A stretch of DNA of 64,000 nucleotides from Polyangiaceae bacterium (GTDB lineage: Bacteria > Myxococcota_A > Polyangia > Polyangiales > Polyangiaceae): positions 124,001 through 188,000 of the forward strand of contig JACKEB010000012.1 of NCBI GenBank assembly GCA_020633205.1, written 5' to 3'. Both the position numbers and the translations under genes were made by a program. Below the pieces are notes generated by a model. That model was not told the DNA's origin. It made no database searches and worked only from the letters and a program-made list of their open reading frames with translations. The first letter of the stretch is position 1; every line of letters begins with the position of its first letter. Positions 17,654 to 26,692 of this stretch are shown in pieces.

Positions 17654-18208
17654 CTAGCCGGCGAAGCCGCGTAGCTTCGACTCTTGGCGACGATAGAGCT
17701 CGATCGCGCTGGTCAAAACGCGCTTGGCAGCGTCCGAACCTTCCAGGTTTTCAACCACCACGTTCTTTAGCTCCAGGGCCTTGTAGTCCTGGAAAAACCG
17801 CCTGAGTTCACTACCGGTGTGTCGAGGAAGTTCCTCCACCGAGAAATAGTCTGCGAACGCGGGATCGTGGACGTGCACGGCGATGATCTTGTCGTCCTCT
17901 TTGCCTTCATCCGCCATGCGCATGAGGCCCACGGGACGGGCGACGAGCATGGCGAGGGGCACGACAGGCTCCGAGCTGAGGACCAGCACGTCGAGCGGGT
18001 CACCGTCATCGCAGTAGGTACGCGGGATGAAGCCGTAGTTGGCAGGGTAGATGACGGAGCTATGGAGCACGCGATCAACGCGCAACAAACCGGAAGACTT
18101 GTCTAGCTCGTACTTGACCTTGGAGCCCTTGGGGATCTCGATGACCGCATAGAAGTCCATGCAGTCGGGGTCGGGGTGTGTAGGGAGGTCGTGCCAGGGA
18201 TGAACCAC
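17654..18208 (-). CDS. ppa: inorganic pyrophosphatase (family I)
   Basis: 184 residues, close to the usual 175-180. The signature D-x-D-P-x-D reads DGDPLD at 68-73, with VIEIPKGSKVKYELD at the start of the fold and YPANYGFIP before the active site. The cytoplasmic enzyme hydrolyses pyrophosphate released by biosynthesis, with Mg2+. A GTG at 18208 is chosen because the family starts about two residues before a PWHD block; a longer frame to 18244 has no support. It is the first gene of a three-gene operon. Confidence 0.95.
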   Translation of the reverse strand: MVHPWHDLPTHPDPDCMDFYAVIEIPKGSKVKYELDKSSGLLRVDRVLHSSVIYPANYGFIPRTYCDDGDPLDVLVLSSEPVVPLAMLVARPVGLMRMADEGKEDDKIIAVHVHDPAFADYFSVEELPRHTGSELRRFFQDYKALELKNVVVENLEGSDAAKRVLTSAIELYRRQESKLRGFAG

Positions 18209-18351
18209 GGCGCGCTCTCTAACTCGCGCCTGGCCTTGGTGCAAACCACCCTCAGATTTTGCTCGGGGTCTGCGCTCTCACCAGGCCCCTGGACGCTCAC
18301 CAGCGCCTCTAGTTTGTCGACTTATGCAGGGAGGACACTAGAGTCCCTCCC

Positions 18352-18771
18352 ATGCTGATTGACGAGATCAAGTCCCGCTTCAAGGAAGCGATGAAGGCGC
18401 GACGTGAGGTCGAGCGCGAGATCCTGCGAGTGGCTATCGGCGACATCACGACCCGAGACGCGACGAGCGACGACGACGTGCAAGCAGTGCTGAAGAAGCT
18501 CCTCAAGTCCAATGAGGAGACACTAGGGCACAATGTAAGCGACGAAGAACGGACGAAGCTCCAGCAGGAGAACGAGATCCTGCGCGGCTTCCTACCCAAG
18601 ACACTGGACGAAGCGCAGATCGTCGCCGCGCTGGCGCCAGTGGCGGAGCAAATCCGTGCGGCAAGCAACGACGGACAGGCCACGGGCGTTGCCATGAAGC
18701 AGCTGAAGTCTGCTGGCGCGGAGGTCGATGGCAAGACCGTCTCTGCCGCCGTCCGCAAGATGCGCGCGTAG
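18352..18771 (+). CDS. GatB/YqeY domain protein
   Basis: 139 residues, the normal length for stand-alone YqeY proteins. It opens with LIDEIKSRFKEAMKARREVER and ends with GKTVSAAVRKMRA, typical of the tRNA-binding tail domain found in GatB. Free-standing members are of uncertain function. The ATG at 18352 is followed by homology at once. It is divergent from the pyrophosphatase operon (143 bases) and converges with the lipoprotein gene. A full gatB is encoded at 53.4 kb. Confidence 0.9.
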   Translation: MLIDEIKSRFKEAMKARREVEREILRVAIGDITTRDATSDDDVQAVLKKLLKSNEETLGHNVSDEERTKLQQENEILRGFLPKTLDEAQIVAALAPVAEQIRAASNDGQATGVAMKQLKSAGAEVDGKTVSAAVRKMRA

Positions 18772-18794
18772 GCGCCCGAGCCACAAAAACGAAA

Positions 18795-18819
18795 CGGGCG
18801 TGGTTGATGACCACGCCCG
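18795..18819 (-). terminator. rho-independent terminator of the Gly-rich lipoprotein gene
   Basis: A 9-bp perfect stem (CGGGCGTGG / CCACGCCCG) with a 7-base loop, followed on the minus strand by a T-rich tail (TTTCGTTTTTG). It lies 29 bases past the lipoprotein stop. On the plus strand the hairpin could also slow readthrough from the converging yqeY gene, but no T run follows there. Confidence 0.85.
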
Positions 18820-18847
18820 CGTCGTTGCAGTTTGCCGCTCGGCTGCG

Positions 18848-20146
18848 TCAGTTCGACGTGCCGGCGCTGCCGCCGGTCGTTCCGCCGCTACCCCCGGTCG
18901 TTCCGCCGCTGCCGCCGGTCGTTCCGCCGCTGCCGCCGGTCGTTCCACCGCTACCGCCGGTCGTTCCACCGCTACCGCCGCTGCCGCCCGCGCCACCGCT
19001 GGTGTCTGGACAGTTCATCGGATCGGCAGGGATCGGTGCGCCGAAGTCATTGCGGTAGTTGAACGTGAGCTCGATCGCCAGCGTTCCCAGGTCGTACTTG
19101 TTGGGGTCGCTGAGGTCGATCTTGTAGTCGGTGGGCACTAGCAACCCGGCGCTGGTGTCCAAGTTCGCCGTGATGGCCAGCTCGTCCAGTAGCAGGCCAG
19201 CGTTCGGGTCCAGCGATAGGCCGAAGTCATCCAAGCGCCCCGCGACGTAGGTGTCTTCACAAGTCCCGCCCGGGCACTCGGCGACTACGGCACCCGGAAT
19301 GACCTGCGCTTGGTTGAAGTCCGCGCAAGCCCCGAGAATGCCAAAGCCGTAGGGTTTTGCGCTCGAGTTTACGGCGCGCTGCTGGAACGCGCCCCAGCTG
19401 CCGAGCCCCGTGCCGTCACCCAGGAACATGTATGGGGCAGGGCCCTTGGACATAGTCACCAGCAGCTTGCGGAAGCCCACCATCGGCACGGTGATGTCGG
19501 TGCCCGCGCCCGTCGTCAGAGATACCGGCTTGAGCTTCATCGGATTCGACGTCGAGAGTCCGCCGCTCAGGTCCGCGCCACCAAGGAACACACCCCACAC
19601 GAGCGGAGCACTGCCGGCCTGCACGAGCTGGACTGCCAGCGGGTTGTCGAGGAACCACGCGCGAATGTAGACCGTGTCAGGCAGGCCATCGGCTTCTTGT
19701 GTCGTCAACCCGGCGAGCGTGACTTCACCCGTGCCTCCGTCAGGCAACATGATGGTTTTGAGCGGTGCGACGGGGTTGGCTGCGTCCATCTCGGGCGTCG
19801 CGGTGTCGTAGATCTGAATCATCGCCACACCGCTGCCGTCGATGTCCGCGTCGGTGCCAGGCGTTAGCGGTTGGGGCGCGAGCGTGATGCACGCCTTGGC
19901 CTTGCTGGAATCCGCAGGAGCCGAACAATTCCCGCCGCCGGCGGTACCGCCAGATCCACCACCACTGCTGCCACCGCTGCTCGAGGCTCCGGTTCCGCCG
20001 CTTGAGTTGCCAGCGGTGCCTCCGGTCGCTCCACTGCCACCCTTTCCGCCTTCGTCGTCATCCGAGCAAGCGGGGAGCGCAAACGTCGCGCAGGCGCCGA
20101 GTGCCATGAGTGCCAAGAGTCGTGACCCGTCGATACGTCGCTTCAT
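18848..20146 (-). CDS. lipoprotein with Gly/Ser/Thr-rich linkers, unknown function
   Basis: 432 residues. Signal with lipobox ALPAC (lipidated Cys27), then a flexible linker rich in GG, SG and TG (28-70), a folded middle domain (about 72-390, four Cys), and a C-terminal tail of perfect 7-residue SGGTTGG-type repeats. Such linkers are typical of myxobacterial surface lipoproteins. The start is firm: GGAGGG precedes the ATG at 20146. Domain not recognised. Its opposite-facing neighbour is the SbcD-like gene. Confidence 0.8.
   Translation of the reverse strand: MKRRIDGSRLLALMALGACATFALPACSDDDEGGKGGSGATGGTAGNSSGGTGASSSGGSSGGGSGGTAGGGNCSAPADSSKAKACITLAPQPLTPGTDADIDGSGVAMIQIYDTATPEMDAANPVAPLKTIMLPDGGTGEVTLAGLTTQEADGLPDTVYIRAWFLDNPLAVQLVQAGSAPLVWGVFLGGADLSGGLSTSNPMKLKPVSLTTGAGTDITVPMVGFRKLLVTMSKGPAPYMFLGDGTGLGSWGAFQQRAVNSSAKPYGFGILGACADFNQAQVIPGAVVAECPGGTCEDTYVAGRLDDFGLSLDPNAGLLLDELAITANLDTSAGLLVPTDYKIDLSDPNKYDLGTLAIELTFNYRNDFGAPIPADPMNCPDTSGGAGGSGGSGGTTGGSGGTTGGSGGTTGGSGGTTGGSGGTTGGSAGTSN
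18866..18979. repeat. 21-bp tandem repeat within the lipoprotein gene
   Basis: Five copies with a 21-bp period; the core GGTCGTTCC starts at 18875, 18896, 18917, 18938 and 18959. They encode the SGGTTGG repeats at the C-terminus of the lipoprotein. Third-base changes are few, which points to recent expansion, and the copy number could vary between strains. Confidence 0.9.
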
Positions 20147-20322
20147 GTAGTTCCCTCCACAAGTAACCAAGCTCTACTCCGGATCAGGATGGCGCACTCC
20201 GTGGTGAGTTCGCGATCACGGAAAGCCCGGACGTTACAAGCGTCCACGACGGACGACGAGTCGTCAAGCTGGTGCGGGGTAGTTTGGCTACGTGGCTCAT
20301 GAATCGCAGGACGGTTCGAGGT

Positions 20323-20358
20323 GCCCAGCTCGAGGCGCCCAGCTTGAGGCGCCCAGCG
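20323..20358. repeat. 14-bp tandem repeat, 2.6 copies, in a divergent intergenic region
   Basis: GCCCAGCTCGAGGC then GCCCAGCTTGAGGC then GCCCAGCG. It lies in the 284-base gap between the lipoprotein and SbcD-like starts. Apart from this the gap shows nothing distinctive. Confidence 0.6.
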
Positions 20359-20430
20359 TTCGTTTGTTGGCGTCAGCATTAGGCATGTAGGTGACGCAGC
20401 CTCGTGGTAGGAGCGAGTGGCGGCTGCTTC

Positions 20431-21687
20431 ATGAAGATCGTTCACGCTGCGGACATCCACCTGGACAGCCCGATGCTGGGGCTCGAGCGCTACGAGGGCG
20501 CTCCCGTGGACGTCCTCCGCGGGGCGACGCGCAAGGCCTTTTCCAGGCTGATTGATTTGTGCTTGGAAGAGCAGGCGCGTCTGCTGCTGCTCGCGGGCGA
20601 TCTCTTCGACGGCGACTGGAAGGACTACGGAACGGGGTTGTTCTTCCTGACGGAGCTGGGACGACTCGCGCAAGCCGCCCTCCCAATGCGCGTCGTGCTG
20701 TTGCGAGGCAACCATGACGCACAGAGCGTACTCACCAAGCAGCTCGTGCTGCCCGAGCACGTCAAGGAGCTCCCGACGGGCACTCCCGGCAGCCTTGTCT
20801 TCGAGGAGTTGGGAGTCGCGATACACGGCCAAGGCTTCGCGGAGCGAGCCGTGAGCCGCGATCTCACCCCGGAATACCCCGCGCCGGTCCCAGGGCTCTT
20901 CAACGTTGGGCTGCTGCACACTTGCTTGGACGATCGTCCGGGGCACGCAAACTACGCCCCGAGCAGCACCCAAGCGCTAGTTCACCACGGATACGACTAC
21001 TGGGCGCTAGGGCATATCCACTCCCGCGAGATCGTGAATCGGGAGCCGTGGATCGTCTACCCCGGCAACCTTCAGGGGCGCCATATGCGAGAGTGTGGGC
21101 CGAAGGGGGCCACGCTAATCGAAGTCGAGGCGGGGCGCGTGCGCAGTGTCGAGCATCGCGAGCTGTGCGTCGTGCGTTGGGAGAAGCTCGAGCTCGACGC
21201 CAGCGATCTGGAGGACCCGGAGGAACTCCTGGTGAGCGCCGGGGACCGCCTGAGCGAACTCCAGGCAGAGATCACGCGCCCTATTGCCGTGCGGATCACC
21301 ATCGTCGGTCGCTCGCGGTTGCATGCTCAGCTCGCTAGCGATCCCGATCGCTGGCTGGCGGAGTTCCGACGCGTCGCCAATGATGTCGGGGATGTCTGGC
21401 TCGAGCGCCTGGACATCGCCACCCGTGCGCGCATCGATCTTTCGGAGCTGCGTGCTCTGGGCGGCCCGATGGGTCAGCTCGCGAACTCACTAGAGGCGCT
21501 GCGGCAGAACCCGGCAGAGCTTAGCGAACTCTGTCAGCAGCTAGCAGAGCTCGAACGTCGTATCCCGAGGGAACTGAGGGATGGCCCCGATGCGCTCCAC
21601 TTGACGGACCCAGAGACGGCAGCGCAGGAACTCACCGCGATCGAGCAACTCCTGCTCCCAATGCTCTTCGACGCGGAGCGCGGGTGA
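20431..21687 (+). CDS. SbcD/YhaO-like DNA repair exonuclease subunit
   Basis: 418 residues of the calcineurin-like phosphoesterase superfamily. Metal motifs: DIHLDSP (Asp8, His10), AGDLFDG, RGNHDA and GHIHSRE. With its partner it should form an Mre11/Rad50-type nuclease that acts on DNA ends or hairpins; the length and the partner resemble YhaO/YhaN more than E. coli SbcDC. ATG at 20431 gives the expected MKIVHAADIHLD start. The stop overlaps the start of the ATPase gene. Confidence 0.88.
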   Translation: MKIVHAADIHLDSPMLGLERYEGAPVDVLRGATRKAFSRLIDLCLEEQARLLLLAGDLFDGDWKDYGTGLFFLTELGRLAQAALPMRVVLLRGNHDAQSVLTKQLVLPEHVKELPTGTPGSLVFEELGVAIHGQGFAERAVSRDLTPEYPAPVPGLFNVGLLHTCLDDRPGHANYAPSSTQALVHHGYDYWALGHIHSREIVNREPWIVYPGNLQGRHMRECGPKGATLIEVEAGRVRSVEHRELCVVRWEKLELDASDLEDPEELLVSAGDRLSELQAEITRPIAVRITIVGRSRLHAQLASDPDRWLAEFRRVANDVGDVWLERLDIATRARIDLSELRALGGPMGQLANSLEALRQNPAELSELCQQLAELERRIPRELRDGPDALHLTDPETAAQELTAIEQLLLPMLFDAERG

Positions 21688-24600
21688 TGCGATTTCGTCG
21701 CCTCGAACTCGCAAAATTTGGCTCGTTTACCGGCGAGAACCTCGAGTTTCTCCGCTCACAGCCCGACTTCCATGTTGTTTTCGGACCCAACGAAGCCGGC
21801 AAGAGCACCACGCTGCGTGCGATCAAGGGCTTCTTGTACGGCATTCCCCATGTGTCCCAGGACGTGTACCTGCACTCAGGGGGGGACCTGAGGATCAGCG
21901 CGGAGCTCGAGACGAAGGACGGCGCCCAGCGCTTCACACGACGCAAGGGCCGCAAGGCCACGTTGCTCGATGCAAGTGGCGAGAGCGTTCCCGAAGAGCA
22001 GTTGAAGGCGCTCTTGCAGGGCGTCGACGGCGAAGTGTATGCGGCGCTCTTCGGCCTCGATCACGTTTCGCTGCGTGAAGGCGGGGCAGCACTGGCTCGA
22101 GGCGAGGGTCAGCTGGGGGAGAGCCTCTACGCCGCCGGGATCGGTTCAGGGGGGGTGAGGGAAGTCCTCGCCAGACTGAGGCTCGAAGCGGAGTCGCTCT
22201 ATCTGCCTCGCGGAAAGCGCACCATCAATCAGCTCGTCTCCGCTTTTCAGGCTGCGAAGGCGGAGCTCCGGTTGGCCACCACAGAACCCCAGAGTTGGCT
22301 CATGCAGCGCGAGGAAGTGAGTCGTCAGCAGGCGGAGGTGGAGCGGCTGAGCGACCGCAGGAGTCAGCTGCGCCTCGAGGAGAGTCGGCTAAAGCAGCTC
22401 CAGCGCCTAGGTCACATTGCAGCGCGCCACTCCGCAGCCCAGCGCGAGCTGGAGCTACTGGGCGGGGCACTGGAGCTGCCCCAAACGTTTCAAGAAGAGC
22501 GAGAACGGTGGATGCTACAGGCGGCGTCGAGTGAGCGCGAAGCCAGGCGCCGCAACGTTGAGCTTGTATCCGCGAGGCAAGAGCTTGAGCGCCTTGGGGC
22601 ACCTTCCGACCTCGCCAGCGAGCTCGACGTGAGCGAGCTAGAGTACCTCGATGACGCTCTAGGTAGCCACCGCAAGGCGGTGATTGACTTGCCGCGTCGT
22701 CGCGGGGAACTGCAGGCAATCGAGGCGGAGATCACCCACAGCATGCGGGGGCTCGACCTGACCTTCGACCGTGGGAGCGACGCCCAGCTACCAGGCCCGG
22801 CGGTGCGTGCAGAGCTAGCGGCCCTGATCGAAGACCGAACCCGCCTCGAGGTGACGCTGACGGCGCAACGCGATGAACTCGCTGACCTCGATGCACGGTA
22901 CTCGACGCTGAAAGCTCGCATCGCATCACTTCCCGAGCGACCTGAGCCGAGTGCTTTGGAGCACGCCCTGGAGGTGGCTGCAGAAGACGTCGCCCTCGAA
23001 GGACGAATTGCTGAGCTCCGAGTTGAAGCAAGCGGACTCGCAGCGGAGAACCGCCATACCCGCGAGCAACTCGGGGTGAGGAGCGACGCGCCGCTCGCGT
23101 TGCCCGACCCCGAGCGCGTGGAACGATTCCTAGAGGAAACGGCCAGAGAGTCGCAAAATCTGGCCAGCCGCGAGAGCGAGAGCCAGCGTCTCGAACTCGA
23201 ACTCGACGAAATGGCGTCGCGGCTTGCGGCGCTCGAGGCCACTGGCGAGCTGCTGCGCCCAGAGGAACTCCAGGATGTTCGCGGCGTCCGGGAGCGCGCT
23301 TGGGAGCGTGTGGACGACGAGCTACGCGCTGCGCGCCTCCCAGCTCCCTCGGTTGTGCGCGAGTTCGAGGGCAGTGCCCGTGAGGTCGATGGTTTCGTCG
23401 ACCGCCTGCTGGCAGATGCTGAGCGCGTCAGCCTCGGCGTGCAGCTACGGCTGGGTGCGCAACATGCTCGGGAACGCCTGGTGGAGTCGCGGGAGCGAAG
23501 CCAGGCGGCCGAGCGGCGCCTGAACGAGCTGAATGGGACTTTTGTGGAGCAATTCTCGCTATTCGCAGGGACGCTACCGGAACAGGTCGCACAGCGCTTC
23601 GCGGCGCTATCGCGGGTGCAGCAAGCCGAGCGGCGCGCCGCGACGCTGAACTCGGAGGTCGAGAGGCTCAACGCGCGACTCGAGCGCCGAATCGCGGAGC
23701 TGCGGACGCGCCTCGGCGAATTCGCAGAGCAGAAGTCGCACGCGTCGCTCGCGGAACTCGTCAAGCGCGGCAGGGCTCTGCTCACTCGGCTGAACCTGGG
23801 CGCCGCCGATCTGCGCGCGGACACCCAGCGACTCGCGGAGCTCGCTGAGCGACGCGCCGTGCGCCAACGCCTCCTAGAGCTGGCCGAGGCACAGCACGCC
23901 GAGTGGGCTGCGCGTTGGGAACAGTCGCTGAAGCGTTTCAAGCTGCCCCCGGAGACCCCGAGTCGTGTGGTCAACGCGCGCATCGAGGCGCTAGCTCAGC
24001 TGGAGCGACGGCTAGACAAGCGCAGTTCCCTGGAGGGGCGCATTCAAGGCATGGAGCGCGACGCTCGCCAGCTCGCGCAATGGCTGAGGGAGCGCCTTGC
24101 GCGCTTCGCGCCTGACCTATTGGAGTGGGACGTGGCCCGCGCTGGTGCAGAACTCAAGCGGCGTTACCATGTAGAAAAGGCAAAGGCGGAGCGCTGCGCA
24201 GAACTCACCGAGCGCATTGAGCGTCTCGGGCGGGAACTGGCATCGTCCGAGCAGGACAGCTTGGAGGCCGCTTCAGAGCTAGCTCGCTTGTGCCAGGTCG
24301 CCGGTGTGGAGGACCCCAAAGAGCTGCCAGTCGCGGAGAGGCGCGCGGCAGAACAGCACCGCCTGCAGGGAGCGATCGCGGAGCGTCAGCGCGAGCTCTT
24401 GGAGGAAGCCAGTGGCACCTGGCACGATCTGCCGGCGATCCTCGCGGCGGTTGGTGAGAACACGTCTGCGGAGATCGCGTTGCGGCTCAGTGAACTCGAG
24501 AGTGAGCTTGGGGAAATCGACGAGAGCTACCGCGACGCGATCTCCGATTTGGAACGCAAGCGGGCGGGTCTCGAGCGACTATCGAAAGGGTCCGCCGCGA

Positions 24601-25157
24601 CGCGCCGCGAGGAGCAGGAAGAGGTGCTCGCGACGTTGCGCCGTGAGGTAATGCGGTATCGTCGCGTGAAGCTCGCGGAGCTGATCCTCGCGCAAGAGGT
24701 GGAACGTTACCGTAAGGAAAATCAAGGTCCAATACTCGAGCGGGCAAACCAGCTGTTCCCAAAGCTGACCCTCGGCCGCTATCGGGAACTGAGCATCGGC
24801 TTTGATGCCGATGATCGCGCGATTCTAGAGGCGATCCCCAGCGGCGCTAGCGGCGAGCAAGAGCGCGTGCGCGTAGACGACTTGAGCGATGGCGCGCGGG
24901 ATCAGCTGTTCCTGGCGCTGCGTATCGCGAGCATCGAGCGATACGTCGACGCGGGCACGGTGTTGCCGGTTGTGCTCGACGACATCTTGGTGCACTTCGA
25001 CGAGGAGCGAGCTCGCGCGGCCCTCGAGGCACTCAGTGAGCTAGGCGATCGAACACAAGTGCTCTTTTTCACGCACCACCGGCGCCACGTCGAGCTCTGC
25101 GAGGGAGCGCTAGGCGGACGCTTCACGCTGCACGAGCTGCGTCGGCGTGCTGCTTGA
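21687..25157 (+). CDS. SbcC/YhaN-like SMC-type ATPase
   Basis: 1156 residues. Walker A GPNEAGKST at 33-41; long Arg/Glu/Leu-rich coiled coils from about 190 to 1000; ABC signature LSDGARDQLFLAL and Walker B VVLDDILVHFD near the end, followed by THH. This is the Rad50-like partner of the nuclease upstream. The TGATG junction (stop shared by one base with the ATG at 21687) indicates coupled translation; a GTG one codon earlier is possible. I see no zinc-hook CxxC in the middle, which fits YhaN rather than classical SbcC. Confidence 0.9.
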   Translation: MRFRRLELAKFGSFTGENLEFLRSQPDFHVVFGPNEAGKSTTLRAIKGFLYGIPHVSQDVYLHSGGDLRISAELETKDGAQRFTRRKGRKATLLDASGESVPEEQLKALLQGVDGEVYAALFGLDHVSLREGGAALARGEGQLGESLYAAGIGSGGVREVLARLRLEAESLYLPRGKRTINQLVSAFQAAKAELRLATTEPQSWLMQREEVSRQQAEVERLSDRRSQLRLEESRLKQLQRLGHIAARHSAAQRELELLGGALELPQTFQEERERWMLQAASSEREARRRNVELVSARQELERLGAPSDLASELDVSELEYLDDALGSHRKAVIDLPRRRGELQAIEAEITHSMRGLDLTFDRGSDAQLPGPAVRAELAALIEDRTRLEVTLTAQRDELADLDARYSTLKARIASLPERPEPSALEHALEVAAEDVALEGRIAELRVEASGLAAENRHTREQLGVRSDAPLALPDPERVERFLEETARESQNLASRESESQRLELELDEMASRLAALEATGELLRPEELQDVRGVRERAWERVDDELRAARLPAPSVVREFEGSAREVDGFVDRLLADAERVSLGVQLRLGAQHARERLVESRERSQAAERRLNELNGTFVEQFSLFAGTLPEQVAQRFAALSRVQQAERRAATLNSEVERLNARLERRIAELRTRLGEFAEQKSHASLAELVKRGRALLTRLNLGAADLRADTQRLAELAERRAVRQRLLELAEAQHAEWAARWEQSLKRFKLPPETPSRVVNARIEALAQLERRLDKRSSLEGRIQGMERDARQLAQWLRERLARFAPDLLEWDVARAGAELKRRYHVEKAKAERCAELTERIERLGRELASSEQDSLEAASELARLCQVAGVEDPKELPVAERRAAEQHRLQGAIAERQRELLEEASGTWHDLPAILAAVGENTSAEIALRLSELESELGEIDESYRDAISDLERKRAGLERLSKGSAATRREEQEEVLATLRREVMRYRRVKLAELILAQEVERYRKENQGPILERANQLFPKLTLGRYRELSIGFDADDRAILEAIPSGASGEQERVRVDDLSDGARDQLFLALRIASIERYVDAGTVLPVVLDDILVHFDEERARAALEALSELGDRTQVLFFTHHRRHVELCEGALGGRFTLHELRRRAA

Positions 25158-25163
25158 GGGGCG

Positions 25164-25895
25164 TCAGTCCTTGGCTTTCAAGAGCTCGTCGATGCGCACG
25201 CCGTTGATCGTCAAACCGGTGATGTCCGCGTCATCGATGATGACGTGCTTCAGGCTCACGTTGGTCAGTCGCGCGCGTTCGAAATCCACGTCAGACACTT
25301 GCGCCTCGCGTGCCGCGCAGTTGGTGAATGTCACCCCGCTCAGCTCGACGTTCTCGAGCTTACCCGCTTTCAAGTTGGCATCGACGAGCTGAAGGCCTGG
25401 TGCCTCCACATCCTTGAGCACGGCGCGGCTGAGGTTGACGTCGGTGAGCCGCACTCCGGTCAAGTCGGCGTCGTTCAGCTGCATCCCGGTGGCGTCGATA
25501 TCGCTTAGTTCGCTGGCGCGCAGGGCGGCGTTCTTCAGCTTGAACGAGGCGAGGTCGATGTCGTCGAGGGACAGCTCTTTGAGGGACGCGTTCGTCAGCT
25601 TGAGCTGATCGAGGTTGATGTCGTCGAGAGTCGAGCCGCTCAGGTTCGCGTCTTTGAGCTGCAGGCGCTGGGCGCTCACGTCGGTGAGGCGCGCGTCGTC
25701 CAGGTTCAGGTCGTTGCCTGTCAGCTTGCAGAGCTCGCTGTCGGTGATCGACATCCCATGCCCGATACAGCGGGTGACGCTGACTTCGGGCAATCCGCAG
25801 CTCACCAGGCGAGCGCGGCTCAGGTCACACTTCTCAAAGTGCGCGTCGGTGAGCGACTGTTGCTTGAACTCGGTCGCCTTCGGCTTCTTCCCCAT
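25164..25895 (-). CDS. pentapeptide-repeat protein
   Basis: 243 residues made almost wholly of repeats of the A(D/N)Lxx kind, each about 20 residues per turn (DARLTDVSAQRLQLKDANLS and so on). They predict a right-handed quadrilateral beta helix. It ends with DITGLTINGVRIDELL, a tail seen in many cytoplasmic pentapeptide proteins. No signal peptide. Some members mimic DNA and protect gyrase, but the repeat here is degenerate and net charge is acidic; function unknown. It converges with the SbcC-like gene, 6 bases apart. Confidence 0.85.
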   Translation of the reverse strand: MGKKPKATEFKQQSLTDAHFEKCDLSRARLVSCGLPEVSVTRCIGHGMSITDSELCKLTGNDLNLDDARLTDVSAQRLQLKDANLSGSTLDDINLDQLKLTNASLKELSLDDIDLASFKLKNAALRASELSDIDATGMQLNDADLTGVRLTDVNLSRAVLKDVEAPGLQLVDANLKAGKLENVELSGVTFTNCAAREAQVSDVDFERARLTNVSLKHVIIDDADITGLTINGVRIDELLKAKD

Positions 25896-26024
25896 GGCTC
25901 ACAGGATACGTCGGCTGCGACGTCTGGCGAATCGTGGAGTCACCGGACGGAACGTTCCCGCGCTGGAGCTCTTGGAAGCTACCCACACGGAGAGTCCGCG
26001 CGGGTAGCTTCGTGGCTGCGATGC

Positions 26025-26537
26025 TCAGAGCCCCTTGGCCGCCTCGAGCGCCGCACCGTAGTTCGGCTCTTGCCCGATCTCCGGCACGTACTCCACGTGG
26101 CGCACCACGTCGTCGGCACCAATCACGAACACGGCTCGCGCGAGCAGACCGAAACCGGGTGCTTCGACTCCGTAGGCGGGGCCAAACGTCTTGAACTTCC
26201 AGTCGCTCAGGGTCTTGATCTTGTCGCTGCCCGTCGCACCGCACCAGCGCTTCTGAGCGAATGGAAGGTCGACGCTGACCGCGATGACCTCGAGGTTCAG
26301 GTTTGCGGCTTCCTCGTTGAAGCGCTTCATCTCGACGTCGCACACGGGCGTGTCGAGAGAGGGCACCGCGCAGAGGATCCTGGCTTTGCCTGACAGGTCC
26401 TTGCCCGTGACGGGCGCCATGTCGGTGCCGATCAGCGTGAAGTCGTCGGGAGCCTTGTCACCGGCCTTGAGTTCCGGACCGACCAGGTCGAGTGGGTTGC
26501 CCTTCAGAGTGATCGCGCCCTTGCGTGTTTCAGCCAT
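26025..26537 (-). CDS. tpx: thiol peroxidase (atypical 2-Cys peroxiredoxin)
   Basis: 170 residues, usual for Tpx. Peroxidatic Cys66 in PSLDTPVCD, resolving Cys99 in QKRWCGATG, and VIGADDVVRHVEYVPEI near the end. It reduces hydrogen and organic peroxides with thioredoxin. Start ATG at 26537 has GAGGAG 3 bases upstream. An extra Cys56 is present. Single gene flanked by gaps of about 130-155 bases. Confidence 0.96.
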   Translation of the reverse strand: MAETRKGAITLKGNPLDLVGPELKAGDKAPDDFTLIGTDMAPVTGKDLSGKARILCAVPSLDTPVCDVEMKRFNEEAANLNLEVIAVSVDLPFAQKRWCGATGSDKIKTLSDWKFKTFGPAYGVEAPGFGLLARAVFVIGADDVVRHVEYVPEIGQEPNYGAALEAAKGL

Positions 26538-26692
26538 TGCTCCTCTTTCACGGCGTCGTTTCCGGGAGGTTTGTCCCGGTCGAGCGCCTGGATGTGCGCT
26601 TCATGCGCCTGGATGGATTCGGTTTGGGGCGCCGTGGGCGCGAACCAAACGTCATTCGGGGAACCGGACCATGAGGAGGTGAGGGCGCGCCG

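Noticed and set aside
22490..23983. Long Ser/Arg-rich open frame opposite the SbcC-like gene
   Set aside because: Composition is that of the antisense of a GC-rich Glu/Arg/Leu coiled coil; no start signal and no family resemblance.
26584..26615. Repeat GCGCCTGGATG twice upstream of tpx
   Set aside because: Only two copies of 11 bases in GC-rich DNA; too weak to call a site.
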